From: Flavobacteriaceae bacterium
Lineage (GTDB): Bacteria > Bacteroidota > Bacteroidia > Flavobacteriales > Flavobacteriaceae
Length of the DNA: 64,000 bases
Direction of reading: 5' to 3'
NCBI GenBank assembly: GCA_947463515.1
Contig: CANHRI010000004.1
Coordinates: forward strand, 1-64,000
Shown: positions 35,707 through 43,745 of the stretch, piece by piece
Layout: each line of letters opens with the position of its first letter
Position numbering within the stretch: position 1 is the first letter of the stretch
Notes under the pieces: model-generated
What the model was told of the DNA's origin: nothing
Seen by the model: only the letters and a program-made list of their open reading frames with translations
Databases searched by the model: none
Made by a program: the position numbers and the translations under genes

Positions 35707-35806
35707 TCGCACCATCCGCGATAGGGATTGAGGCATTGTTGAAGCTCGCCGGAGGAACGGAGGCAGCGACTGCCGAAAGCCCGACCCGTAGGGGGTCGCC
35801 CGGATC
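35707..35806 (+). ncRNA. GC-rich structured intergenic element 3 (Flavo-1-like candidate)
   Basis: Closed by ATCCG (35714-35718) and CGGAT (35801-35805). Contains GATAGGGATTGAGGC near the 5' end and GCCGAAAGCCCGACCC with GGGTCGCCC near the 3' end, plus a GACCC/GGGTC hairpin. Shares the AGGGAT and GCGGAnAGCCCG-type words with element 1. It sits between rho and trxB terminators. Confidence 0.5.
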
Positions 35807-35827
35807 AGTGATTAGTGTTCAGTAAGC
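35807..35827. repeat. 7-bp repeats (AGTGATT, AGTGTTC, AGTAAGC)
   Basis: Three units related to the AGTRAYT heptamers at 26031-26100, directly after structured element 3. Confidence 0.55.
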
Positions 35828-35834
35828 ATTTTGT

Positions 35835-35864
35835 TAAAAAAAAGAGCCGCAATGGGCGACTCTT
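35835..35864 (-). terminator. Intrinsic terminator of trxB
   Basis: Stem AAGAGCCGC / GCGACTCTT with one wobble on the RNA strand. A U-tract follows on the minus strand. Confidence 0.75.
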
Positions 35865-35887
35865 CTCTCGGTTATTTTTTGTGTAAA

Positions 35888-36835
35888 TTATTCTTTAGAG
35901 GCAAGATAGCGTTCGGCATCCAACGCGGCCATACACCCTGTTCCCGCAGCCGTGATCGCTTGACGGTACACGTGATCGGCGGCATCACCGGCTACAAAAA
36001 CGCCCGATACATTCGTTTTGGATGTGCCGGGAGTGTTAATGACATAGCCTGTTTCATCCAATGTAATGTAGTCCTTAAAAATTTCGGTATTGGGTTGATG
36101 TCCAATGGCCACGAAGAAACCAGTCGCTGAAATTTCACGGGTTTCGCCGCTAGCTCGATTGACAACTTTTACGCCCGTGACAACTTGTCCATCGCCCAAA
36201 ACTTCAACTGTTTCGGTGTGCATTAGAATCTCAATATTTTCGGTTTTTCGCACGCGATCTTCCATGATTCGGGAAGCTCTAAACTTCTCACTGCGCACTA
36301 GCATCGTTACTTTTTTGCAAAGTTTAGATAAATAATGGGCTTCTTCACAAGCCGAGTCTCCGGCTCCCACAATAACGACTTCTTGATTTCGGTAAAAGAA
36401 ACCATCGCATACGGCACAGGCGGAAACACCTCCTCCCATTTGAAGGTAATGTTGCTCAGAAGGTAATCCCAAATATTTGGCGGAAGCCCCTGTGGAAATA
36501 ATGACCGTCTCACAATGAATTTCCTTGTTGTCATGAATCCAAACTTTATGAATGGGGCCGCTGAAATCAACTTTGGTAACCCACCCATCACGAATGTCAG
36601 CACTAAAGCGTTTGGCTTGCTCTTGCAGTTGTACCATCATTTCTGGACCCGTAACGCCCTCAGGATAGCCCGGGAAATTCTCTACTTCGTTGGTGGTGGT
36701 TAACTGACCGCCAGGTTGTGTTCCTTGGTATAGCACAGGAAACATATTGGCGCGGGAGGCATAAATTGCAGCGGTGTAACCGGCTGGCCCCGAACCAATA
36801 ATTAGGCATTTTACTTTTTCTATTGCGTCTGACAT
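35888..36835 (-). CDS. trxB: Thioredoxin-disulfide reductase
   Basis: 315-residue FAD/NADPH enzyme reducing thioredoxin. The FAD motif is IIGSGPAGYTAAIYA. The redox-active disulfide is in SACAVCDGFF (CxxC). The NADPH motif is VVIVGAGDSACEEA and the C-terminal FAD motif VFVAGDAADHVYRQAITAAGTG. It is monocistronic with its own terminator. An inverted repeat AAATTGT-aatta-ACAATTT lies about 65 bp upstream of the start. Confidence 0.97.
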   Translation of the reverse strand: MSDAIEKVKCLIIGSGPAGYTAAIYASRANMFPVLYQGTQPGGQLTTTNEVENFPGYPEGVTGPEMMVQLQEQAKRFSADIRDGWVTKVDFSGPIHKVWIHDNKEIHCETVIISTGASAKYLGLPSEQHYLQMGGGVSACAVCDGFFYRNQEVVIVGAGDSACEEAHYLSKLCKKVTMLVRSEKFRASRIMEDRVRKTENIEILMHTETVEVLGDGQVVTGVKVVNRASGETREISATGFFVAIGHQPNTEIFKDYITLDETGYVINTPGTSKTNVSGVFVAGDAADHVYRQAITAAGTGCMAALDAERYLASKE

Positions 36836-36978
36836 GATGTAATGTGTTTTTTAAGCGACACAAAGTTACTTTTTTCTCTTTTTGATTTACGTGAAAACTA
36901 AATTGTAATTAACAATTTTATCATAAGTTCAGGTTATATTGATTTAGTAGTTAAAATGAATTTAAAATTATAAAGCAT

Positions 36979-37362
36979 GATTGCATATCCTAAAGTAGGA
37001 AAGTTGCTCAAGAAAAGTAGACACGCCATATCAGGCTGTGTCCCCAGTATATTTAAAAAAAAGGTTTGGACTTGAAAAAGCAGGATTGCATATCCTGAAG
37101 TAGGGAAAGTTGCTCAAGAAAAGTAGACACGCCTTATCAGGCTGTGTCCGCAGTATATTCAAAAAAATGGTTTGGAATTAAAAAAGCAGGATTGCATATC
37201 CTGAAGTAGGGAAGTTGCTCAAGAAAAGTAGACACGACTTATCAGGCTGTGTCCGCAGTATATTCAAAAAAATGGTTTGGAATTAAAAAAGCAGGATTGC
37301 ATATCCTGAAGTAGGGAAGTTGCTCAAGAAAAGTAGACACGCCTTATCAGGCTGTGTCCGCA
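36979..37362. repeat. 105-bp tandem repeat array, three full copies and one truncated
   Basis: Units start with GATTGCATATCCT at 36979, 37084, 37190 and 37295 (spacing 105, 106, 105). The last copy stops after GGCTGTGTCCGCA at about 37362. Units 2-4 are nearly identical; unit 1 has diverged most. Each unit can form two hairpins: CAGGAT-tgcat-ATCCTG at the unit junction (broken in unit 1) and GACACGCC-ttatca-GGC(t)GTGTC. There are no variable spacers, so it is not CRISPR. It lies between trxB and tRNA-Pro; no annotated gene explains it. Confidence 0.9.
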
Positions 37363-37363
37363 C

Positions 37364-37422
37364 TTTTTTTTGCACTACACTTAGCTCAAAAGTGAACTTT
37401 TGGCACGTGTAGTGCAAAAAAA
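37364..37422. repeat. Long inverted repeat between array and tRNA-Pro
   Basis: Arms of T8-GCACTACAC (37364-37380) and GTGTAGTGC-A7 (37407-37422) are perfectly complementary apart from one extra T. They surround 26 nt that contain an inner AAAAGT/ACTTTT palindrome. It can form a cruciform or RNA hairpin and coincides with the truncation point of the 105-bp array. Confidence 0.8.
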
Positions 37423-37444
37423 GTGGAACTCTCGTTCCACTTTT
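37416..37444 (-). terminator. Intrinsic terminator of tRNA-Pro
   Basis: Perfect stem AAAAGTGGAAC / GTTCCACTTTT with a 4-nt loop. A U-run follows on the minus strand. Confidence 0.8.
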
Positions 37445-37446
37445 CT

Positions 37447-37524
37447 TGGTCGGGGTGGCAGGATTCGAACCTGCGGCCTCCTGCTCCCAAAGCAGGCGCG
37501 ATAACCGGGCTACGCTACACCCCG
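37447..37524 (-). tRNA. tRNA-Pro (anticodon TGG), CCA encoded
   Basis: Minus-strand cloverleaf. Acceptor CGGGGTG pairs with CACCCCG. The anticodon arm is CCTGC-TTTGGGA-GCAGG with anticodon TGG in a 7-base loop. The T-arm is GCAGG-TTCGAAT-CCTGC. Discriminator A is at 37450, followed by genomic CCA at 37447-37449. A terminator follows immediately, so it is probably a single-gene transcript. Confidence 0.95.
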
Positions 37525-37585
37525 AAGTTTTTTTTGCGTGGGCAAATATAGTATTATTTTTTGCATTGTATCGCGTGTTACCCAA

Positions 37586-38419
37586 TTATTTCAGGGGTTT
37601 TTTCGATAACACAGCACTGTCTGTAAAAACGGATAACTCTATTTTGGGTTCACCATATAAATCCAATTGAGATTTTCCTGCCATAGAAAGGGTAAGTTGC
37701 TTATCTACTTTAATACTGGCACGGGAATAGGATTCCGTTGTGATTTTTCCAGACTTGCAATCGAGATTTTTCCCTGTAAAACCACTGTTGTTGTCTAAAC
37801 GAAGGGTAATGTTTTCAACATCGCCTTCCACTTCGGCCGAAGCTTTTTGATAGGCATCAAAGATCAGGTCATGCCCGGTAATCAAGGCTTTACACTGGGC
37901 ACTTTTGCTCAAATTGATCCGACACTCATCACTTTTTACATTGAGTTCCGATTTTGAATGGTCGTTGGCAATGAGTTCAAACTTTTTGCATTGGGCATTT
38001 ACAAAAACCTTAGAATCGTCAAAACTGGTAAACGTAATGGCATCCAATTTCATTTCTGCAAGGGCATTAATTTTAGCTTCATCTTTAGTGGTTACCGCTA
38101 TAAAATCGTCAGTATACGTAACCCGAATGCTTAATTTCTTGTAGCCGAAAGCACTCTTTAAAGTAGATAAACGCAATTCACGACCCACTACACTAATACC
38201 GATGGCATCGTGTAAATTATCGTCGGCTTCAATTTCAAGCCCGCATTCACTCCCTTTTATCAAAAAGACTTCAAGATTATCGGAAATTTCTAAAGCATTG
38301 AAGGCCTCAATCTTTTTTTGCTCAACGGTAACAATTTTCGACCCCTTTACTTTTTCCTTTTTTTGGGCTTGTACTCCCAATGTAAACACAAGGGCAATTA
38401 TAAAATAGATACGATTCAT
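37586..38419 (-). CDS. GIN domain (DUF2807) protein
   Basis: 277 residues. A signal peptide ends at TLGVQAQ. The rest is a right-handed beta-helix-like GIN/auto-transporter adhesin domain with short repeating strands (FNALEISDNLEVFLIKG, LRLSTLKSAFGYKKLSIRV, FDAYQKASAEVEGDVENI). It probably acts in the periplasm or outer membrane. It is a distant paralogue of the GIN protein at 41763. Function is unknown. Confidence 0.8.
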   Translation of the reverse strand: MNRIYFIIALVFTLGVQAQKKEKVKGSKIVTVEQKKIEAFNALEISDNLEVFLIKGSECGLEIEADDNLHDAIGISVVGRELRLSTLKSAFGYKKLSIRVTYTDDFIAVTTKDEAKINALAEMKLDAITFTSFDDSKVFVNAQCKKFELIANDHSKSELNVKSDECRINLSKSAQCKALITGHDLIFDAYQKASAEVEGDVENITLRLDNNSGFTGKNLDCKSGKITTESYSRASIKVDKQLTLSMAGKSQLDLYGEPKIELSVFTDSAVLSKKPLK

Positions 38420-38451
38420 AAATTATTTTTTTTCAAAGGTAACAATTCTCA

Positions 38452-38910
38452 CTATTTCGATTTTAATTTTAATGTCCATTCAAAATCCATGACAGAAACC
38501 ACTTCCCCTTGCTGATCAACCCCAACTGATTGCAACCAAATCGTTTTACCCTCCCCTGATTGGACCACTTCATCGATTAATGTTGCAATTGCGGTGCCTT
38601 GTTGGCAAGTAAATGTTATTTTTCCCGTTGCTTTCTTGGTATAGGTTGCCTTATTGTTGAGGACCAACATAGAGATGGGCATTTTTTTGCGTTGAATTTC
38701 AGCCATAACCAAAGCTCCTGTTGTCAACTCGGCTGCCATGGCTTGGACGGCAAAATACATGGATTGAAATGGATTTTGATTGATCCAACGGTGGGTGACC
38801 GAAGCAATACAAGTGCTTTCGGAAATGCTTTTAACGCGAACACCACACCAAAATGCGGCCGGTAATCGCCATGCCAAAAACAGATTTAATTTGCGAGGAG
38901 AAAGTTGCAT
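38452..38910 (-). CDS. DUF4442 hotdog-fold protein (putative thioesterase)
   Basis: 152 residues from MQLSPRKLNLFLAW at 38910; the longer frame to 39009 adds residues that do not look like the family. Contains NPFQSMYFAVQAMAAELTTG, the central helix of a hotdog fold, and the PaaI/YiiD-like pattern typical of DUF4442. Thioesterase activity is inferred from fold only. Confidence 0.8.
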   Translation of the reverse strand: MQLSPRKLNLFLAWRLPAAFWCGVRVKSISESTCIASVTHRWINQNPFQSMYFAVQAMAAELTTGALVMAEIQRKKMPISMLVLNNKATYTKKATGKITFTCQQGTAIATLIDEVVQSGEGKTIWLQSVGVDQQGEVVSVMDFEWTLKLKSK

Positions 38911-39027
38911 AAAGCCTTTATTTTCGGTAAATATACACATACCTTTTGAAAAATGGTGCATTCCGCCAAATGTTAATATATTGTTAAATCTTAGTACTTT
39001 GTAATGCATAATACCTGTTTTTGGTTG

Positions 39028-39035
39028 TATCTTTG
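39028..39035 (+). promoter_or_regulatory. -7 box TATCTTTG of the DUF4870-PadR-PspC cluster
   Basis: Exact TAnnTTTG 31 bases before the ATG at 39067. The nearest upstream TTG (38999-39001) is somewhat far. Confidence 0.5.
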
Positions 39036-39066
39036 TTTAAGAAAATAATAGCTTATAAAAAGTATT

Positions 39067-39615
39067 ATGGAGTTTCAATCCTCAAAATCAAAAGTTATGA
39101 CGGCTAATGAACGAAATATAGGAACCATTTTGCATCTCAGTGCGCTAGGGCAATATTTATTTCCTTTTGGGAACTTTATTTTACCTGCTTTTATATGGTC
39201 GTCCAAAAAAGAAACTTCCACCGTAATCGAGGCACAAGGACGAAGTGTATTGAATTTTCAACTGAGTGTTTTTGTGTACACCATCGTTTTGGTTGGGTTA
39301 GGGTTACTACTCACTTTAAGTGCTTTTACCAAAGGAATGATCGCTTTTCAATGGGATGACCAATCGTTTGCCATTCGAAATCTTGAAAATATTTCCTTTT
39401 CAACCGGGCTTGTTGTTGGAATTACTGCCTTTGTCTTATTCGCTTTGCTAAAAATTACTGAGTTTGTACTTATCGTTTACGGAGCGTTGGAGGCTACCCG
39501 AGGAAAGGTGTATCATTATCCTTTATCAATTCCGTTTTTAAGACAACGCGTTCAAAATAGTAATGCCCAAACCATTGACAGTTCTTCTGAACCTGCTGTT
39601 TCAACATCTGAATAA
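39067..39615 (+). CDS. DUF4870 domain-containing membrane protein
   Basis: 182 residues. Three to four helices: LHLSALGQYLFPFGNFILPAF (DUF4870 start), FVYTIVLVGLGLLLTL and VVGITAFVLFALLKI, with QGRSVLNFQLSVF between as in the family. Starts at MEFQSS or at Met13. It heads a cluster with PadR, PspC and GIN proteins. Function is unknown. Confidence 0.85.
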   Translation: MEFQSSKSKVMTANERNIGTILHLSALGQYLFPFGNFILPAFIWSSKKETSTVIEAQGRSVLNFQLSVFVYTIVLVGLGLLLTLSAFTKGMIAFQWDDQSFAIRNLENISFSTGLVVGITAFVLFALLKITEFVLIVYGALEATRGKVYHYPLSIPFLRQRVQNSNAQTIDSSSEPAVSTSE

Positions 39616-39679
39616 TATCATCAATCATCAATCATCAATCAAAAAACGAACATCCACGTGGATTAAAAAAAGAAATTTT

Positions 39680-40012
39680 ATGAACATCGAAAACACAAAA
39701 GCTCAAATGCGAAAAGGCGTTTTGGAGTTCTGCATCTTGTCGGTTCTAAAAGACAAAGAGGCTTACACTTCCGAAATTTTGGATACGCTCAAAGCAGCCC
39801 GGTTACTCGTGGTTGAGGGAACTGTCTATCCGTTGCTGACCCGCCTAAAAAATGATGGCTTGCTCAATTATCGTTGGGAAGAATCGACATCGGGACCACC
39901 GCGTAAATATTACGAGTTGACCGAATTAGGAAAAACATTTTTAAACGAATTAAATGGCACGTGGACCGAACTCTCCGATGCTGTAACCATTATCACTAAA
40001 CAAAACCAATAA
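39680..40012 (+). CDS. PadR family transcriptional regulator
   Basis: 110 residues from MNIENTKAQMRKG; the open frame upstream is non-coding. Winged-helix repressor with EFCILSVLKDKEAYTSEIL, VVEGTVYPLLTRLKNDGLLNY and GPPRKYYELTELG, all hallmarks of PadR. It starts 2 bp before the PspC gene and likely regulates this cluster (envelope-stress type), by analogy with similar Bacteroidota operons. Confidence 0.93.
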   Translation: MNIENTKAQMRKGVLEFCILSVLKDKEAYTSEILDTLKAARLLVVEGTVYPLLTRLKNDGLLNYRWEESTSGPPRKYYELTELGKTFLNELNGTWTELSDAVTIITKQNQ

Positions 40013-40014
40013 TC

Positions 40015-41760
40015 ATGAACAAGACCGTAAATATCAACATAGGTGGTTTATTTTTCCACATTGATGAAGACGCTTACCAAAAACTTTCCCGCTACTTTGA
40101 TGCGATAAAAAATTCGCTTACAGACGCTACCGGAAAAGATGAAATCATGAAAGATATCGAAATGCGTGTAGCCGAACTTTTTGTCGAGCGCCAGCTTTCG
40201 GACAAACATGTAATCAACAGTCAAGATGTGGATGAAGTTGTCAATGTTATGGGGCAACCCGAAGATTATCGTTTGGATAATGAAGGAGAGTCCAAAAAAG
40301 AGACCGATTTTAAATACGCCTTGCCTCCACGTCGTCGCAAATTATACCGCGATGAAGAACGTGGTGTAATTGGGGGAGTTTGTACCGGTTTGGGTCATTA
40401 TTTCGGCATAGATTCGTTTTGGTTTAAATTGGCATTTTTGATACTTGGTTTTGGAACAGGGATGGGATTTTTAGCTTATTTAATCCTGTGGATTGCCATG
40501 CCCAAAGCCATCACCACTGCTGAAAAGTTGGAAATGACCGGAGAGCCTGTAACCATCTCCAATATTGAGAAAAAAGTACGTGAAGAATTTGAACAAGTTT
40601 CCCAGCGAATTCAAAATGCAGATTACAACGAAATTGGAGAAAAAGTCAAATCCGGAGCAGAATCTTTCGGTAACCGTTTAAGTGGGTTTATTACGACAGT
40701 ATTTGGTGTTTTTGCCAAAATTATTGGGGCCTTTGTATTGATTTTCGCGTCTTTATCCTTGTTAGGAGTGTTAATAGGTTCCGTCATTCTGATTTTCACC
40801 TCTCAATTGCCTCAAAATGCTGCGATAAATAGGGTAGTTACGCCTATCGGACTAGAAACGCCGTACTGGATTCAAGGGCTCTTATTTATGTTTTGCTTTG
40901 GGATTCCGCTGTTCTTTTTAATGTTATTGGGTTTAAAATTACTGATGAATCATGTTCGTTCCCTTGGCAATGTTGTAAAATATACTTTGATTGCCGTGTG
41001 GATCGTTTCTTTAGGCGCTTTGATTACCATTATCATCAATGAAGTGACGCAAGCGGCCTTTGACGGTAAGGATATTGTGAAAGAGCAAATCCTTTTACAG
41101 CCTCAAGATACGCTGCAAATACGATTTGTGAACAATGATTTTTATGCCAAAGACATAAATCCTTCACACGATTATCGTTTAACGACCAACGAGCAACAGA
41201 AAGAGGTGATTTACTCCAATCAAATTAGTTTTGAAGTATTGCCCACTGATGCCGCAACTCCTTATGTACGAATCGAAAAAGTAGCCGTAGGTAAAACAGC
41301 AGGAGAAGCCAATGCAAGAGCTCAAAAAATAGCGTATGGTTTCAAAATTGAAGGCAATCAATTGTTGTTGAATAATTACTGGACTACGGCCATAAATAAC
41401 AAGTTTCGTCAGCAAGAAGTAACCGTTTACTTGTATTTGCCCAAAGGTGTGAAGTTTAAAACTGACCGCTCGGTACGTCATTACGATTACAGCGATAATT
41501 CCTACTTCAATATGCATCATTCTTCCGAAGATTATGTGTACCTTGTTGAGGAAAATCAAGTAAAATGTACCAATTGCCCTCCCGACGAAGATGAATACGA
41601 TGACGTTATCGAAACCGAAACGATTGAAAAAGTTAATGATTCAGTCGATAAAGTAACGGTTAAAGTCAACGGAGTCGAAATCATTCGCGAAGAAAAAACG
41701 GGCGAAAAAGGAAGTCTCATTATTAACAAAGATGGCGTTGTCATCAAAAAATCAAATTAA
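40015..41760 (+). CDS. PspC domain-containing protein
   Basis: 581 residues. An N-terminal cytoplasmic helical domain (about 1-95) is followed by the PspC domain (about 108-168: RDEERGVIGGVCTGLGHYFG and two helices ending in LILWIAMPK). Several more transmembrane segments lie at about 225-365 and a periplasmic beta-rich C-terminal part follows. PspC senses envelope stress in enterobacteria; here it pairs with PadR and a GIN lipoprotein. There is 2-bp spacing on both sides. Confidence 0.9.
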   Translation: MNKTVNINIGGLFFHIDEDAYQKLSRYFDAIKNSLTDATGKDEIMKDIEMRVAELFVERQLSDKHVINSQDVDEVVNVMGQPEDYRLDNEGESKKETDFKYALPPRRRKLYRDEERGVIGGVCTGLGHYFGIDSFWFKLAFLILGFGTGMGFLAYLILWIAMPKAITTAEKLEMTGEPVTISNIEKKVREEFEQVSQRIQNADYNEIGEKVKSGAESFGNRLSGFITTVFGVFAKIIGAFVLIFASLSLLGVLIGSVILIFTSQLPQNAAINRVVTPIGLETPYWIQGLLFMFCFGIPLFFLMLLGLKLLMNHVRSLGNVVKYTLIAVWIVSLGALITIIINEVTQAAFDGKDIVKEQILLQPQDTLQIRFVNNDFYAKDINPSHDYRLTTNEQQKEVIYSNQISFEVLPTDAATPYVRIEKVAVGKTAGEANARAQKIAYGFKIEGNQLLLNNYWTTAINNKFRQQEVTVYLYLPKGVKFKTDRSVRHYDYSDNSYFNMHHSSEDYVYLVEENQVKCTNCPPDEDEYDDVIETETIEKVNDSVDKVTVKVNGVEIIREEKTGEKGSLIINKDGVVIKKSN

Positions 41761-41762
41761 AT

Positions 41763-42497
41763 ATGATACGAGTTGTAGTTTATTGTACCAAGTTTTTAGT
41801 AGCTATCATTACTGCATTATTGTTCACGTCATGTAATCCCATGCTGAATGGCGTGGATGGAAATGGAAATGTGACCACCGAAGTGCGAAACATTACAGGA
41901 AAGTTTACAGCTGTTCAAGCCTCAGCGGGTATTGAAGTTGAAATGAAACAAGATAGTACTGCCAAAGTTGAGGTAGAAGCCGATTCTAATTTGTTGGAGT
42001 TTGTCAAAACAGAATTAGAAGGTGAGACACTGAAGGTGTATATCGACAAAAGTATTTCTGGGGCTAAAGAACTCAAGGTGTATATCCACATGCCCGAGTT
42101 AAAAAAGGTAACCTCGAGTAGTGGGGCCAATGTACTACTCACGGGAACGTTTGTGGGAACCAATTTGGTTATGGATTCAAGTAGTGGAGCCCATTTGGAA
42201 GGTAAAGTTGAGTACGACACCATTGATGCCGAAACATCAAGCGGTAGTTCTATGGATATCAAAGGAATCGCATTGAAGTTGAAAACGAGTTCATCTAGCG
42301 GAAGCACGCTGAATGCCAAAGGATTGTTGGCCAATGACGTCAATGCCGATGCCAGCAGTGGTAGTGAATCTTCTGTCAATGCAAGAGTTACGCTAGAGGC
42401 GAGTGCTTCCAGTGGGGCCAGTATAAAATACACAGGAATTGCCAAATCCGTTGATAAGAATGAATCCTCGGGAGGCAGTATTCGAAAAATTGATTAA
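41763..42497 (+). CDS. Head GIN domain lipoprotein (DUF2807)
   Basis: 244 residues with a lipobox LLFTSCNPM (Cys24). DUF2807 beta-helix with regularly spaced SSGAN, SSGAH, SSGSS and SSGST turn motifs, one per coil. Last gene of the PadR-PspC cluster before a terminator. Confidence 0.88.
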   Translation: MIRVVVYCTKFLVAIITALLFTSCNPMLNGVDGNGNVTTEVRNITGKFTAVQASAGIEVEMKQDSTAKVEVEADSNLLEFVKTELEGETLKVYIDKSISGAKELKVYIHMPELKKVTSSSGANVLLTGTFVGTNLVMDSSSGAHLEGKVEYDTIDAETSSGSSMDIKGIALKLKTSSSSGSTLNAKGLLANDVNADASSGSESSVNARVTLEASASSGASIKYTGIAKSVDKNESSGGSIRKID

Positions 42498-42517
42498 TTT
42501 GTTTTTTTGCGTGAAAG

Positions 42518-42546
42518 ATCCTGGCTTTGGCTGGGATTTTTTTTCA
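42518..42546 (+). terminator. Intrinsic terminator after the PspC-GIN cluster
   Basis: Eight-bp stem ATCCTGGC / GCTGGGAT with wobble pairs and a TTTG loop, then a T9 run. Confidence 0.7.
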
Positions 42547-42633
42547 TGAATACAACCCTAAACAGACGTTAAACCTTTTATAGTGAGAAACTAGTTTTGT
42601 TCCAAATTGGATAATTTTGACAAAAAAATAAGT

Positions 42634-43542
42634 ATGCGCATTTTAATTACGGGAGGTTCAGGATTAATTGGTCATGCATTGACGAAACATTTGGTGCAAA
42701 AGGGCCACCATGTCCATTGGTTGACCACACAAAAATCAACCAAGAATGTGCCCGAAGGTGTACAAACCTTTTATTGGAATCCAGCTGAAGGAAAAATTGA
42801 CGATCAATGTTGGAATGGAGTTGACGCCCTCGTGCATTTAGCTGGAGCGACCATTGCCAAACGATGGACACCCCATTACAAAACGATTTTGTTGGAAAGT
42901 CGCGTGGTTTCAGCCAATGTTTTGTATACTAGTTTAAAAAAACTGCCGCATCATCAAGTTAAACAAGTGGTATCAGCTTCGGGAACCGCCATCTATCCTG
43001 ACGATTCTCAAACTGTTTACACAGAAGATACCCACATACAATCCAATACTTTTTTGGGGACATTAGTACAACGCTGGGAAGCTGCTGTGGATCAATTTTC
43101 AAAACTCGATCTACCGGTAACCAAAGTGCGAACTGGCGTGGTATATGCTCGTGAGGGCGGTGCTTTGAAACCTATCGTTCAGCCCATTCGATGGGGTATG
43201 GGAGCCATTTTTGGGACGGGTAAGCAAATGCAATCCTGGATTCACCTTCACGATATTGTGCAATTGTATGCTTGGTTACTAGAGCAGGGTCATGCAGGGG
43301 TTTTTAACGGTGTCGCTCCTCATGCCGTCAGCAACAAAGAGCAAACCAAAATCATAGCGCGCCTACTGAAACGCCCCATTTGGTTGCCTCCCGTACCGCG
43401 ATGGGTTATGCGACTCGTTTTGGGAGACATGCATGAACTGTTGTTTAATGATAAAAAAATTCTTCCCCAACGAGCCTTGGATTTGGGATTTACTTTCACG
43501 TATCCTGATGCTGAAAAGGCGTTCAACGATTTATTACCCTAG
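42634..43542 (+). CDS. TIGR01777 family NAD-dependent epimerase-like protein
   Basis: 302 residues from MRILITGGSGLIGHAL. Rossmann motif GGSGLIG, then VDALVHLAGATIAKRW and the C-terminal DUF1731-type tail (LLFNDKKILPQRALDLGFTF). Belongs to the YfcH/SulA-like extended short-chain dehydrogenase group. Substrate is unknown. Confidence 0.93.
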   Translation: MRILITGGSGLIGHALTKHLVQKGHHVHWLTTQKSTKNVPEGVQTFYWNPAEGKIDDQCWNGVDALVHLAGATIAKRWTPHYKTILLESRVVSANVLYTSLKKLPHHQVKQVVSASGTAIYPDDSQTVYTEDTHIQSNTFLGTLVQRWEAAVDQFSKLDLPVTKVRTGVVYAREGGALKPIVQPIRWGMGAIFGTGKQMQSWIHLHDIVQLYAWLLEQGHAGVFNGVAPHAVSNKEQTKIIARLLKRPIWLPPVPRWVMRLVLGDMHELLFNDKKILPQRALDLGFTFTYPDAEKAFNDLLP

Positions 43543-43684
43543 CATTCTCTTCCAGAGCAGATTTTTTATTTATTGTCGAATCTGCTGTCCTTCGCGGCAT
43601 TCTTAATCCAATGCCATATGCTTAGCGATTTCGTGAATGCAATAGAATTGCTCCTCCTTTTTTTTAATAAAAATAAATGACAAT

Positions 43685-43716
43685 TTGACATTTTTAAGGA
43701 AATGGCAGTACTTTTG
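43685..43716 (+). promoter_or_regulatory. Promoter of grpE-dnaJ
   Basis: TTG at 43685-43687, a 21-base spacer and TACTTTTG at 43709-43716, 30 bases before the grpE ATG. Confidence 0.6.
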
Positions 43717-43745
43717 CACGGAATTTTGCGAAGCAATACATTCGA

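Noticed and set aside
36979-37362. CRISPR array
   Set aside because: The whole 105-bp unit is repeated with no variable spacers, and there are no cas genes in the window.
39563-39679. N-terminal extension of the PadR gene
   Set aside because: Overlaps the end of the DUF4870 gene and lacks PadR features; start at 39680 is preferred.
41915-42445. 176-residue minus-strand frame opposite the GIN protein
   Set aside because: Mirrors the repeated SSG-type codons of the plus-strand GIN gene; leucine/serine-rich shadow.
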